The position numbers and the translations under genes were made by a program. 64,000 bases of DNA from Peribacillus muralis (lineage in GTDB: Bacteria > Bacillota > Bacilli > Bacillales > DSM-1321). The notes under the pieces are model-generated. The model ran no database searches, had not been told where the DNA came from, and worked only from the letters and a program-made list of their open reading frames with translations. Positions within the stretch are counted from its first letter, which is position 1; the number at the start of each line of letters is the position of its first letter. Location of the stretch: contig NZ_LMBV01000002.1 in the NCBI RefSeq assembly GCF_001439925.1, positions 311,405 to 375,404 on the forward strand, written 5' to 3'. Below, piece after piece: positions 50,897 to 59,758 of this stretch.

Positions 50897-51751
50897 ATTG
50901 TTCAAATCACTCAATCCAGGACTATGCTCATTTGGCATATCTGGCATTTCCGGAACAGGATAGCCATTTGGAGGCTCGGTGACTGTAAGCTGTCCGCCAT
51001 TACGGCTCGGTGTTTCCCCTTGGAAAATTTCACTGATACGAGTTTGGTCGAGCCTGAAGTTGAATTGGGCATTATGATAGCCTAAATCCACGTATTTGCG
51101 GCATTCAGGGTATTTATTCAAATCATAATTCGGTATAGGAAAGATCTTACCCCAACTGACCCCAAGTGTTTCCAATGCCTTGGCAAACGCATTTTGGTGG
51201 GCATTGTCGCGCACCATTAAAAAGGCGATTGTTTCACGCAATGATTTATTGGAGCTCATTTCATATATCCGAGATTTTTGCAAAACACCCGTCGATTCAA
51301 GAACGACATTATTCAACAGGTTCGCCACGATATTACCATGATCGTAAACATATGAGCCTGTCCAAGGATTACCCCCGGCATCGACGGGCAGGGACGCCTT
51401 AGCTCCCATGATGAAATGGTGCGGGTTAGCGCCTCCCTTGATGACATCATCCAACGGTGCACCATCCATACCGGAATTTCCGGGCATATTCCCGCCTGCA
51501 TCATTGAGCAACTGGTTGATCGTTGATTGGACAAGTTCAACATGGCTCAGTTCCTCCAAGAAAACACCACGGATTAAATCACGATATTGTTTAGCATTGC
51601 CGCGGAAGTTGGCGCTTTGGAATGAATATTGCATCATCGTCCGCATTTCACCGAATTGCCCGCCGAGCGCTTCCTGAAGGACTTTGGCCGCACTCGGATC
51701 TGGCTTATCAGGAACAATCATATTGATTAAATCTTCTTTATAAAAATACAA
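50894..51751 (-). CDS. Manganese catalase family protein
   Basis: The 285-residue protein is a dinuclear-manganese (non-haem) catalase of the YdbD/YjqC type found in Bacillus, some in spores. Ferritin-like ligands are in place: E35 in GGQFGEMRTMMQYSFQ, E66/H70 in FLEELSHVE, then a Glu in NNVVLESTGV and His in VRDNAHQNAF. These sites suggest a working metal centre that destroys hydrogen peroxide. The tail is proline-rich. TTG 51751 with GGGGG upstream aligns with homologues (MYFYKEDL); ATG 51721 is the alternative. Confidence 0.9.
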   Translation of the reverse strand: MYFYKEDLINMIVPDKPDPSAAKVLQEALGGQFGEMRTMMQYSFQSANFRGNAKQYRDLIRGVFLEELSHVELVQSTINQLLNDAGGNMPGNSGMDGAPLDDVIKGGANPHHFIMGAKASLPVDAGGNPWTGSYVYDHGNIVANLLNNVVLESTGVLQKSRIYEMSSNKSLRETIAFLMVRDNAHQNAFAKALETLGVSWGKIFPIPNYDLNKYPECRKYVDLGYHNAQFNFRLDQTRISEIFQGETPSRNGGQLTVTEPPNGYPVPEMPDMPNEHSPGLSDLNN

Positions 51752-51892
51752 TGAAAGGCCCCCTAGAAATTGATATTTCCTCGTTAGCTTTTGTTAGCTG
51801 ATTTATTTTATTCTCAAGGAAAAAAATACCTTTATGGAATGGCGGGAAGAGAGAAATACTAGAAGGAGAACAATTTTGAAAGGATGTTGCAC

Positions 51893-52648
51893 ATGCTTTC
51901 CAATCAGCAGCTAAAAGGCTTTCAACAGCAATTGCAGCAAACGAAGCAGCAGTTGAAAGAGCGTTTACATGACTCAGGTGACTTCGACTTAAGAAGAAGC
52001 ATGGAAGATTCGACTGGCGAGTTATCGAGTTATGATAATCATCCTGGCGATCAAGGAACGGAATTATATGAGCGGGAAAAAGATTTGGCGCTTTCAGAGC
52101 ATTATCGCGATGAAATACATGATATAGAAAGAGCGCTTACTGCAATTGAGGCAGGGGAGTATGGTAAATGCGAGGTGTGTTCGAAGGAGATTCCTCTTGA
52201 ACGACTGAATGCCATCCCGACCACGACATTTTGTGTCGAGCATACCCCATCAAGGGAAACGTCGGACAATCGTCCAATCGAGGAAGAAGTGCTCGGGCCT
52301 CCGTTCGGACGATTTAATCTTGATGGACGAAAAGAATCCGTCGCGTTCGATGCCGAGGATTCGTGGCAGGAAGTGGCTTCTTTTGGAACATCCGAAACGC
52401 CCTCCGATTTTGCTTATCCGCCAAGCGATTACGAAGATATGTATATCGAATCCGACGAGAATATCGGGTATGTCGAGGATTATGAAAACTTCGTAGGCGT
52501 CGATATATACGGTAAGGACATAACCGTCTATCCCAACTCCCAGTACCAAGAACTGAAGGAAGAGCTTTTTGAAGAAAATATCCAAACCCCCTTTGGGGAT
52601 TTGCCTCAATATGAGCATGATCCATATGTGGAGGAAGATAAGAAGTAA
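51893..52648 (+). CDS. yteA: YteA-family sporulation protein (TraR/DksA-like)
   Basis: The 251-residue protein matches the YteA family (TIGR02890), mother-cell sporulation proteins with a DksA-like N-terminal part. The coiled-coil start (QLKGFQQQLQQTKQQLKERL), the NHPGDQGTE-like SYDNHPGDQGTELYEREKD and the zinc finger C-E-V-C...F-C-V-E-H are present; the last ligand is His rather than Cys. The acidic C-terminal region has no known role. ATG 51893 lies nine bases after AAAGGA; ATG 51884 is too close to that site. A strong terminator follows. Confidence 0.88.
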   Translation: MLSNQQLKGFQQQLQQTKQQLKERLHDSGDFDLRRSMEDSTGELSSYDNHPGDQGTELYEREKDLALSEHYRDEIHDIERALTAIEAGEYGKCEVCSKEIPLERLNAIPTTTFCVEHTPSRETSDNRPIEEEVLGPPFGRFNLDGRKESVAFDAEDSWQEVASFGTSETPSDFAYPPSDYEDMYIESDENIGYVEDYENFVGVDIYGKDITVYPNSQYQELKEELFEENIQTPFGDLPQYEHDPYVEEDKK

Positions 52649-52650
52649 AA

Positions 52651-52702
52651 AGAAGGGCTTGTCCAAAAGTCGAAAGATGACTTTTAGGGCAAGCCCTTTT
52701 TA
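52651..52702 (+). terminator. Terminator after yteA
   Basis: AAGGGCTTG...CAAGCCCTT with an inner AAAAGTC/GACTTTT stem, followed by TTTT. Confidence 0.9.
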
Positions 52703-53004
52703 ATGTTGCACAATCTTTTCAAATATACCACTGAACTACTTAAACAATATTAGCAAAGATTATTAATGGCGGTGAAGGAGGTTTTTTTTCTTCAGAATGT
52801 ATAGGCATTACATAAAAGAAATACTTATTAGGAAATTAATTGGAATATTAACATTATAGTTAAATGAATACTTATTACCTATAAAAAAGTTTTTTTACTA
52901 AAATATAGAAAAAAATACAGGACTATTGCATAGTGATATTGTAAAAAGTGAGTAAAGGATATCGGTTGAAACTCTAAGAATGTTTTTATATAGGAGGGAA
53001 TTAT
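52703..53004. other. AT-rich intergenic region before the VanZ-like gene
   Basis: About 300 very AT-rich bases with several A/T runs. No gene, repeat or regulatory motif could be supported. The composition matches the next gene rather than the flanks. Confidence 0.5.
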
Positions 53005-53580
53005 ATGAGGATTTATACATTTCCTATCTTGACTATAATAGGGTGTATAGGACTAATTATTTATTTGCTGATTGATTTCAAAAGAAATCAATTTAAAAAT
53101 TTATTCCATAGAGTATTATTCTACAGTTTTATCCTTTACTTAATTGTTGTATCGGATCTTACCATAGGTGCTATTTTCATACCCCCTCAAACTAGCAATA
53201 TTACACTTCAGTTCATCCCTTTTAATTTCATAGGTGATTTGTATAGCGAAAATGTCAGAGGTACTTGGTTTCTTCTGAATTCAATTAAACTATATTTTTA
53301 TAATTTGATACTATTGTTTCCTTTAGGGGTATATTTAGGAATATTATATCAGGTTAAGCGTGTGCAAAAAGCTGTTATTATCGTGCTTTATACTAGTTTG
53401 GCAATAGAAATATTGCAGCCAATATTAAGTTCCTTTGGCTTTATATTCAATCGTTCATTTGATGTAGACGATTTAATCTTGAATACTCTTGGGGGTGGTT
53501 TAGGATTTTTGGCTTGGTTACGGATTAGTAAAATAAAAAGTTTCAAAAAAATTCGTGACAGGATCTTGGTAAAGAATTAA
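53005..53580 (+). CDS. VanZ-family membrane protein
   Basis: The 191-residue protein has five hydrophobic segments and the VanZ-family pattern: LYLIVVSDLTIGAIF, ITLQFIPFNFIGD, NLILLFPLGVYLGILY and the conserved FDVDDLILNTLGGGLGFL. VanZ of Enterococcus gives low-level teicoplanin resistance, but most VanZ-like proteins in Bacillus are uncharacterised; resistance should not be assumed. TAGGAGGG precedes ATG 53005. Codon use is far more AT-rich than in neighbours (many TTA, ATA and AAT codons), a sign of transfer. Confidence 0.87.
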   Translation: MRIYTFPILTIIGCIGLIIYLLIDFKRNQFKNLFHRVLFYSFILYLIVVSDLTIGAIFIPPQTSNITLQFIPFNFIGDLYSENVRGTWFLLNSIKLYFYNLILLFPLGVYLGILYQVKRVQKAVIIVLYTSLAIEILQPILSSFGFIFNRSFDVDDLILNTLGGGLGFLAWLRISKIKSFKKIRDRILVKN

Positions 53581-53796
53581 AGAGGTTAGCGTTATTATGG
53601 CACTATAATTTAAAGGTAATTAGTATCTCTGAATGGGTAGAAAACCAGGGAAGGGAACTGCATCCGCTAAAATAAATTATAATCACAAACCGATCAATTT
53701 AAAGAGAAGTCTGATGCCAAACCGGACTCAATCTTTTTAAGGGTTAAGTTCGGTTTGGAAGGGGTTACAACAGCTATTTTTATATAAAGAAATAAG

Positions 53797-53826
53797 AAAA
53801 AGCCATTCTACAGATGTAGAATGGCT
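53797..53826 (-). terminator. Terminator after patB (minus strand)
   Basis: AGCCATTCTACA (53801-53812) pairs perfectly with TGTAGAATGGCT (53815-53826). The T run is on the minus strand. Confidence 0.85.
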
Positions 53827-53861
53827 ACAGGTTATTGGCTAATGGGGCACTCTTGTTATTA

Positions 53862-55037
53862 TTATGAAAAAGCAATTTTTAACCGTTTTAGTCCTTCTTG
53901 CAGCGTCGCGCGTGAACAACCTAGATTCATGCGGACGAAGCCTTCACCGCCTGGTCCATATTTCGACCCTGGCTCCAATGCGAGCTTCCCTTGATGGATC
54001 AATCGGTCCTTGATCTCGATGTCAGTCAAACCGAGGTCACGGCAGTCTATCCATAAAAGGTAGGATGCATCCGGGTGCATCACATGCAGTGCCGGAATTT
54101 CTGCAGCAATGAATTCCTCTGCCAACTTGATATTTTCCTCAATGTAACTGATCATATCCGTCAGCCATTGCAAGCCTTCACGATATGCGGCCTCCATAGC
54201 CGTCAGTGCTAAAATGTTGAGGCCATGGAAGGCTAGTTTCGCCTGAGCCTTTTGTAATTGCAACTGCAATTGCTCGTTGCTTGTGATCAGGAATGATGCC
54301 TGCATCCCGGCGATATTGAATGTTTTGCTTGGGGCCATTAACGTCACGGTCAAGTCTGCTAATTTTTTTGATAGCGATCCAATCGGATAATGTCTCGATG
54401 TAGAAAGATACAAGTCGGCGTGAATTTCATCACTGACAATGATTACATCATATTTTTCACATAGTTCCCCGATTCGCAGCAGTTCGTCCTTTGTCCAGAC
54501 ACGACCGCCCGGGTTGTGCGGACTGCAAAAAAGGAATAGCTTCACTCCGCTTTTCAGCTTGTCTTCAAAATCGGTGAAATCGATCGTAAAGCTGCCGTCC
54601 TCAAGGAGCAGGGGACTATTGACCACTTCCCGGTCATTATTTTTGATCATATCAAAAAATGGTGTATAGACAGGTGATTGCAGCAATATTTTGTCACCGG
54701 GACTCGTAAATGCCTGGATCGTCGTGCCGATGGCCGAAACGACACCAGAGCTGAATGAGATCCACTCCTTGTCAATTTGCCAGGAGTGCCGTTGTTTCAG
54801 CCAGTTTTGAATTTCGGTAAAAACCGTATCCGCAGGAACCGTGTAACCGAATATAGGATGATTCAAGCGCTCGATCAACGCTTTTTGAATGCCTTCAGGA
54901 GCTGGGAAATCCATATCGGCAACCCACATTGGCAGTACATCCCCGCTTCCAAACAATGATTTTAGCGAGTTCTTGTCCCATTTAGCGGATCCCGTATTTT
55001 CCCTGTTATAATGTTCTTCAAAAATTGATTTGTTCAA
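53862..55037 (-). CDS. patB: PLP-dependent C-S lyase PatB (MalY/PatB family)
   Basis: PatB is a cystathionine beta-lyase/cysteine desulfhydrase-type enzyme of aminotransferase fold. The 391-residue protein has PMWVADMDFPAP at the N-terminus, SPVYTPFF, CSPHNPGGRVW, SDEIHADL and the PLP lysine in APSKTFNIAGMQ; GFVRMNLGCSRATL binds the carboxylate. Its position next to yugE and yugF matches patB of B. subtilis. TTG 55037 with GGTGGTGG five bases upstream is preferred to GTG 55049. Confidence 0.93.
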   Translation of the reverse strand: MNKSIFEEHYNRENTGSAKWDKNSLKSLFGSGDVLPMWVADMDFPAPEGIQKALIERLNHPIFGYTVPADTVFTEIQNWLKQRHSWQIDKEWISFSSGVVSAIGTTIQAFTSPGDKILLQSPVYTPFFDMIKNNDREVVNSPLLLEDGSFTIDFTDFEDKLKSGVKLFLFCSPHNPGGRVWTKDELLRIGELCEKYDVIIVSDEIHADLYLSTSRHYPIGSLSKKLADLTVTLMAPSKTFNIAGMQASFLITSNEQLQLQLQKAQAKLAFHGLNILALTAMEAAYREGLQWLTDMISYIEENIKLAEEFIAAEIPALHVMHPDASYLLWIDCRDLGLTDIEIKDRLIHQGKLALEPGSKYGPGGEGFVRMNLGCSRATLQEGLKRLKIAFS

Positions 55038-55136
55038 AATATCCACCACCGAATAAAGTTTTGTCGTCTTAGCGAAAAGGCTGTCATTATGATACTATAT
55101 TATCATGTCTCTGAATATATCGAGCAGGTGATTAGT

Positions 55137-55397
55137 ATGGATACACAGCAAATGAATCTAGCCTTGGTTGCCGTTTTACAGCAGTGGGACCCTTTTCGAA
55201 TCGGAGGGGACCTATATGAGCCGGAAATTGCCGATACAGTCGTAGCAATCCGCGATATAGATAGCCCACAGGAGCTGGCGGAAAAAATACAATCCATTTA
55301 CGAGTTCGCGTTCGATGAATCCGTTCATATGGAAAAATGCCTGGAAGTTGCACAAAAGCTGCTCATTATAAAAAATGATGCTAGCTGTTCTTTCTAA
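55137..55397 (+). CDS. yugE: DUF1871 family protein YugE
   Basis: The 86-residue protein matches YugE/DUF1871 (same length as in B. subtilis), a small helical cytosolic protein of unknown function. The conserved core is LQQWDPFRIGGDLYEPEIADTV followed by AIRDIDSPQELAEKIQSIYEFAFDESV. ATG 55137 has CAGGTGAT seven bases upstream; the frame runs back to 55089 without support. It is divergent from patB. Confidence 0.9.
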   Translation: MDTQQMNLALVAVLQQWDPFRIGGDLYEPEIADTVVAIRDIDSPQELAEKIQSIYEFAFDESVHMEKCLEVAQKLLIIKNDASCSF

Positions 55398-55400
55398 AGA

Positions 55401-55441
55401 CCAAAAAGGGTGTACCCATAACTTAGGGGCACCTTTTTTAC
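55401..55441 (+). terminator. Terminator after yugE
   Basis: AAAAAGG-TG pairs with CA-CCTTTTT with single-base bulges, followed by T. The copy of TTTACTCGCGAA at about 55456 lies just beyond. Confidence 0.7.
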
Positions 55442-55478
55442 GTTGGTTTTTGGCGGTTTACTCGCGAAAATGTCCAGG

Positions 55479-56348
55479 TTAATCGAGAGTAAGTTCTTTA
55501 CGTTTATAAGCTGGGCTGGCCGTTTCTAAAAATCCTTTGATTAATTGATATATTTCTGCCGGTCTTTCCTCAGGAAGCAGGTGCCCGGAGTCCTCAAGTA
55601 CGATAAGTTCGGAGTTGGGCAGATCATCATTCAGTCTTTGGCCAATCTCTAACGGTACGACACGATCATGCCTTCCCCAAAGCAGCAGGCAAGGTGTAAG
55701 GATCTGATTGAGGTCTTCCTTGAGCAGATCGACTTCCTTATCCCGGAGCATCCTCCCCAAAGCTCGGAAAATATCATGCTTCTTTATGAATGGTCCTAGA
55801 TAGCCTTGCCTCATTTCATCGTCTATCAGGTTGGGGTCATGGACAACATTTTTCAAGTTTTTTTCAATGCCTGATCGCTGTAAATACCCTTTTATTCCGA
55901 AAGAAAAGAAAGGCAGGTAGCTGACCAATTTCATTTTTTCCGAATAGCTTGGCTGATAGCCTGATCCGGCAAGGAGAATCGCGTGTTCAACTAAGTCAGG
56001 ATGCGATTTGATGAGTTGCAGGGAGACCTGCCCGCCCATGGAATGTCCGATGATAGTGAATTTGTTGATGTTTTTTTTGGCTAAAAAATGCACAACGGAT
56101 TTGGCGATGTTCCGAAAGGAATACGTATATCGATAATCTTTTCCGCTTTGCCCGAATGGAGGAAGGTCCAAAGAGATGACATTGAATTCCTTGATCAAGT
56201 GGGGCACTAATTTGCGGAAGCTGAAGCTGGATGATAAAAACCCGTGAAGCAATACGAGGGTGGGGAATGAATCATCGATTTGGCTATATTCAAAATAGAT
56301 ATCGATATTATCCACCCGTTCCCTGCCTTGAATTGTATGATGTTCCAT
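55479..56348 (-). CDS. yugF: Alpha/beta hydrolase YugF
   Basis: The 289-residue protein is an alpha/beta hydrolase with LVLLHGFLSSSFSFRKLVPHL (oxyanion HG), the nucleophile elbow GHSMGGQVSL, an acid in LLLWGRHDRVVP and the histidine in LEDSGHLLPEERP. YugF is a putative esterase or lipase-like enzyme with no known natural substrate. AGAGGA precedes ATG 56348. It sits in the conserved place between yugE and alaR, on the opposite strand. Confidence 0.93.
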   Translation of the reverse strand: MEHHTIQGRERVDNIDIYFEYSQIDDSFPTLVLLHGFLSSSFSFRKLVPHLIKEFNVISLDLPPFGQSGKDYRYTYSFRNIAKSVVHFLAKKNINKFTIIGHSMGGQVSLQLIKSHPDLVEHAILLAGSGYQPSYSEKMKLVSYLPFFSFGIKGYLQRSGIEKNLKNVVHDPNLIDDEMRQGYLGPFIKKHDIFRALGRMLRDKEVDLLKEDLNQILTPCLLLWGRHDRVVPLEIGQRLNDDLPNSELIVLEDSGHLLPEERPAEIYQLIKGFLETASPAYKRKELTLD

Positions 56349-56495
56349 ATCGGTCCTCTTTCCTCCGTTATTGGCAACGGATAAAATTCCATAATAACCT
56401 TACTATTTAAAAAAAGGGATACTGTTGCATAACAGAAAATTTCATAAACCGCATCAAAAAGAACAATTGCTATAACAGGTGGCCAACCAATTTGA

Positions 56496-56521
56496 TATAA
56501 TAGTGTCAGTTTATCCTGACA
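56496..56521 (+). promoter_or_regulatory. -10 element and candidate operator of alaR-alaT
   Basis: TATAAT at 56496-56501 is followed at 56504-56521 by the perfect inverted repeat TGTCAG-N6-CTGACA, which would cover the start site. No good -35 at 17 bases was seen. Autoregulation by AlaR is one possibility. Confidence 0.5.
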
Positions 56522-56644
56522 GAATGGGTCTTATTAATTTTTATTGTCATATAGGTTTGCGAAAAAGTCTAATAATTCGTGAGACTTATCTGCCAGCCAG
56601 CTCCATCACGTCTACAATAGAGAATTTTATAAGGGGGTTTTCCA

Positions 56645-57145
56645 ATGCACTTAAATGAAGAGGAATTGGAAGTCTTGAGAATCATTGAAAATAACAGCCG
56701 GATTGATTTGAAGGATCTGGCTAAAATGACTGATTTATCAGAAGCGGACATTGAGGTTACATTGAAAAAATTAGAAGATATGCGTGTCATCGTCCGTTAT
56801 TCAACCGTCATCAATTGGGCAAAGGTAGATGAATATCATGGTGTGACGGCGATGATCGATGTGAAAGTTACACCAAAACGCGGCGTCGGTTTCGATGAGG
56901 TTGCTAAAAGGATTTACAAATTCAAAGAAGTGCAATCTGTGTATTTGATGTCAGGGGCCTATGATCTTTCCGTTATTGTCGAGGGACGCTCAATGAATGA
57001 AGTGGCTAACTTCGTTTCCGAAAAGCTTTCGACGCTTGATTCCGTTATTTCCACGACGACCCATTTCATCATGAAAAAGTATAAGCATGATGGAACCATT
57101 TTCGATCAAACGGAAGAAGATAAGCGGATAGTGGTGTCACCATGA
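56645..57145 (+). CDS. alaR: Lrp/AsnC-family regulator AlaR
   Basis: The 166-residue protein has an N-terminal winged helix-turn-helix (LEVLRIIENNSRIDLKDLAKMTDLSEADIEVTLKKLE) and a C-terminal RAM ligand-binding domain (VTAMIDVKVTPKRGVGFDEVAKRI, VYLMSGAYDLSVIVEG). AlaR is reported as the positive regulator of the alanine transaminase gene alaT in B. subtilis. AGGGGG precedes ATG 56645. It overlaps alaT by ATGA, so regulator and enzyme are made together. Confidence 0.93.
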   Translation: MHLNEEELEVLRIIENNSRIDLKDLAKMTDLSEADIEVTLKKLEDMRVIVRYSTVINWAKVDEYHGVTAMIDVKVTPKRGVGFDEVAKRIYKFKEVQSVYLMSGAYDLSVIVEGRSMNEVANFVSEKLSTLDSVISTTTHFIMKKYKHDGTIFDQTEEDKRIVVSP

Positions 57146-58311
57146 TAAAAACGAGTTATGTTTCAAGGACGATTGCTGACCTTAGACCATCAGGTATCCG
57201 CCGTTTTTTTGACCTGGCAGCCAATCTGGAGGGTGTCGTCTCGCTTGGTGTTGGTGAACCGGATTTCGTCACATCCTGGGCAGTAAGGGAGGCGGCAATC
57301 AACTCCCTGGAGGAGGGATTCACTTCTTATACGGCCAATGCCGGTTTATATGAGTTAAGGGCGGAAATCAGTGGGTATATGGAGAAGCAGTTCCATGTTT
57401 CATATAGACCTGAGGATCAAATCATCGTTACGGTTGGAGCAAGCCAGGCGCTCGACATTACCTTGAGGACCATCTTGAACCCAGGTGAAGAAGTTATCGT
57501 GGTCGAACCATGCTTTGTGGCATATGCCCCATTGGTCACGATGGCAGGAGGAATCCCGGTCACTGTCCAAACCTCAAGGGCCGATGATTTCAAGTTGACT
57601 CCCGAGCAACTCGAAGCGGCGATTACGCCAAAGACGAAGGCCGTTTTAATCTGTTCCCCTAATAATCCTACCGGGACACAATTAGGACAGGAAGAACTGG
57701 TGATGCTTGCTGAGATCGTCAAAAAGCATGACTTGCTGGTCATTTCTGATGAAATTTATGCCGAGCTTGCTTATGATGAGCAGTTCACTTCTTTCGCCGC
57801 CATTGACGGCATGCTTGAGAGGACGATTGTCATCAATGGATTTTCGAAAGGATTTGCGATGACGGGATGGCGTCTTGGATTCGTTTGTGCCCCTAAGGAA
57901 ATTTCTGAAGCGATGCTCAAGCTTCACCAATATGCGATGATGTGTGCCCCGACGATGGCACAGCATGCTGCATTGGAAGCCTTGAAGCACGGAATGCAGG
58001 ATGTGGAAGATATGCGTCGCAGTTATCGGAGAAGAAGAAATTATATCGTAAAATCATTTAACGAAATGGGGCTGGATTGCCATAATCCCGGCGGGGCGTT
58101 TTATGCCTTTCCCTCCATTGAGAAGACCGGGATGACTTCGATGGAATTTGCCGAAAGACTTTTGACGGAGGAACTTGTGGCCGTTGTGCCGGGAGATGTG
58201 TTCGGCAAAAGCGGTGAAGGTCATATCCGCTGTTCCTATGCATCCTCGATGGAGCAACTTCAAGAAGCGCTGAAGAGAATGGAACGTTTCATGAACAACC
58301 ATTGTAAATAA
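57142..58311 (+). CDS. alaT: Alanine-forming aminotransferase AlaT
   Basis: The 389-residue class I aminotransferase (YugH) makes alanine from pyruvate. SLGVGEPDFVTSWAVREAA at the N-terminus, CSPNNPTGTQLGQEEL, SDEIYAELAYD and the PLP lysine in NGFSKGFAMTGWRLGF are intact, with the carboxylate-binding HIRCSYASS near the end. It is translationally coupled to alaR through a 4-base overlap and ends in a strong terminator. Confidence 0.94.
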   Translation: MIKTSYVSRTIADLRPSGIRRFFDLAANLEGVVSLGVGEPDFVTSWAVREAAINSLEEGFTSYTANAGLYELRAEISGYMEKQFHVSYRPEDQIIVTVGASQALDITLRTILNPGEEVIVVEPCFVAYAPLVTMAGGIPVTVQTSRADDFKLTPEQLEAAITPKTKAVLICSPNNPTGTQLGQEELVMLAEIVKKHDLLVISDEIYAELAYDEQFTSFAAIDGMLERTIVINGFSKGFAMTGWRLGFVCAPKEISEAMLKLHQYAMMCAPTMAQHAALEALKHGMQDVEDMRRSYRRRRNYIVKSFNEMGLDCHNPGGAFYAFPSIEKTGMTSMEFAERLLTEELVAVVPGDVFGKSGEGHIRCSYASSMEQLQEALKRMERFMNNHCK

Positions 58312-58317
58312 ACAAAA

Positions 58318-58352
58318 AATAGGGATCCGGCATTATGCAGCCGGATCCCTTT
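58318..58352 (+). terminator. Terminator after alaT
   Basis: GGGATCCGGC (58322-58331) pairs with GCCGGATCCC (58340-58349), followed by TTT. Confidence 0.85.
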
Positions 58353-58465
58353 CCATAGGGGGAATTAGAAAAAAGAGTTAATCTAATGGATTAACATAGA
58401 AAGTGTTAATCATAGTATATCCAGCAAGTTAAAAAAAAATACACATACTATGACAAATTTTGAAT

Positions 58466-58819
58466 TTAAGCTTGTGTATTATATAAAGTATGCATAACTT
58501 TCAGAATTTGTTCTTCGCTAAAATCCTTGGCAGCCCTTAGGATGAGTTCAGCCTTTTTGGTGCCGATTTCTTCAATCAGCTTTTTGATGTCTTCATCAAC
58601 GCCAGCTGCATTCCCGGCAGGTCCATCATTCAAAAATTCTGAGGCAGGAATATCAAGGACGGTGGAAAGCCGAAGAATCGCTTGGGTATCCGGGACCGAT
58701 TCACCAGATTCATATTTTTCAATCTTTTTCGTGCCGATTCTTAATTTCAAAGCCAATTCCTGCTGAGTGAGATTATGTTCTTCTCGGTATTGTCGGATGT
58801 TGTTTGCGATATTTGACAT
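58466..58819 (-). CDS. XRE-family transcriptional regulator
   Basis: The 117-residue protein has an N-terminal Cro/C1-type HTH (IRQYREEHNLTQQELALKLRIGTKKIEKYESGE, about residues 8-40) and a C-terminal helical extension (VDEDIKKLIEEIGTKKAELILRAAKDFSEEQILKVMHTLYN) that may mediate dimer formation or ligand binding. The target genes are unknown; nothing suggests it controls its neighbours. AAAGGAG lies at a good distance before ATG 58819. Confidence 0.88.
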   Translation of the reverse strand: MSNIANNIRQYREEHNLTQQELALKLRIGTKKIEKYESGESVPDTQAILRLSTVLDIPASEFLNDGPAGNAAGVDEDIKKLIEEIGTKKAELILRAAKDFSEEQILKVMHTLYNTQA

Positions 58820-59301
58820 GGATAGGCACTCCTTTATTTGGAAATTTTACTTCATGTTGTTATTTTACCATATTATAACTTAAGAAAAGTAACGGAATAT
58901 GTAGGTTTTGTGAAACGAGTGCGGACAATATCGAAATGAAAGGAATAATCAAAAGAAGGGATGGAAAGTCAGCCTGATCGCCTCAGATAATTTTCCATAG
59001 ATAACTCTGTTGGAAGAACAAGAAAATACCGCGTCTTTCCGTTATATCGTTTTCGCATGCGTTCTGATGGTGATAATTTAAACCGGATGAAGATTGAAGG
59101 CAAGGTTATTTGCAGCTGATTAGGATAAGTTATATATAACGATTTTATATCATTAATTATTATTTCCAAAAAACGAACATTTTTTATGAGTAAAATCCCA
59201 AAAAGTATGGTATACTTAACTTTGATTATTTACCAATTATGTGATATAATTTTTTATTGCGTGAAAAGACGAAAAAATATATATAAAATAGGAGTGTTAC
59301 C
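58820..59301. other. Intergenic region before yugI
   Basis: About 480 bases. The right end holds the yugI promoter. The middle (58961-59118) reads as an interrupted frame on the plus strand and an uninterrupted 66-codon frame on the minus strand, neither with a ribosome binding site; it may be a gene remnant but is not called. Confidence 0.45.
59222..59250 (+). promoter_or_regulatory. Sigma-A promoter of yugI
   Basis: TTGATT (59222-59227), a 17-base spacer and a perfect TATAAT (59245-59250), about 50 bases before the start codon. Confidence 0.75.
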
Positions 59302-59706
59302 ATGTCTGAAAAATTCGAAATTGGTGCGGTAGTTACTGGTAAAGTTACTGGTATTCAACCATACGGTGCTTTTGTTGCTCTAGATGATTCAACTCAAGGT
59401 TTAGTTCATATTTCTGAAATTACTCACGGATTCGTTAAAGATATTAACGAACATTTAAAAGTTGGCGATGAAGTGAAAGTTAAAGTACTTTCCATTGATT
59501 CAGCTGCTGGAAAAATCGGCTTATCGATCCGTGCTACAGAAGAAGCTCCTGAGCGTACTGAAGCTCCGAAAAAAGCTCCGAAAAAACGCCAAGCATCTGT
59601 TAAAGCAACTTCTCACATCGAATCTACTGAAGGTTTCAACTCGTTGAAAGACAAACTTCAAGAGTGGATCGAACAATCTCAACGCGAAGACTTAATTAAA
59701 AAATAA
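59302..59706 (+). CDS. yugI: S1-domain general stress protein YugI
   Basis: The 134-residue protein has one S1 RNA-binding domain at residues about 5-75 (GAVVTGKVTGIQPYGAFVALDDSTQGLVHISEITHGFV; VKVLSIDSAAGKIGLSIR) and a basic linker (PKKAPKKRQASVK). YugI (GSP13) binds ribosomes and RNA in B. subtilis. Codon choice looks strongly biased (GTT, ACT, CGT, CAA), typical of high expression. GGAGTG precedes ATG 59302, and a good sigma-A promoter lies upstream. Confidence 0.93.
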   Translation: MSEKFEIGAVVTGKVTGIQPYGAFVALDDSTQGLVHISEITHGFVKDINEHLKVGDEVKVKVLSIDSAAGKIGLSIRATEEAPERTEAPKKAPKKRQASVKATSHIESTEGFNSLKDKLQEWIEQSQREDLIKK

Positions 59707-59711
59707 GCCTT

Positions 59712-59747
59712 TAAAACCGGTAGATCTTTGATCTTCCGGTTTTTTTA
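59712..59747 (+). terminator. Terminator after yugI
   Basis: AAAACCGG pairs with CCGGTTTT around a loop with a further GATC pairing, followed by a T run. Confidence 0.85.
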
Positions 59748-59758
59748 TATTCATACCA

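Noticed and set aside
53005-53580. Glycopeptide resistance determinant
   Set aside because: Only a general VanZ-family protein is present; no vanHAX or regulator genes, and most VanZ-like proteins have no proven resistance role.
58961-59169. Possible small gene or gene remnant before yugI
   Set aside because: The plus frame has an internal stop after nine codons and the minus 66-codon frame has no ribosome binding site.
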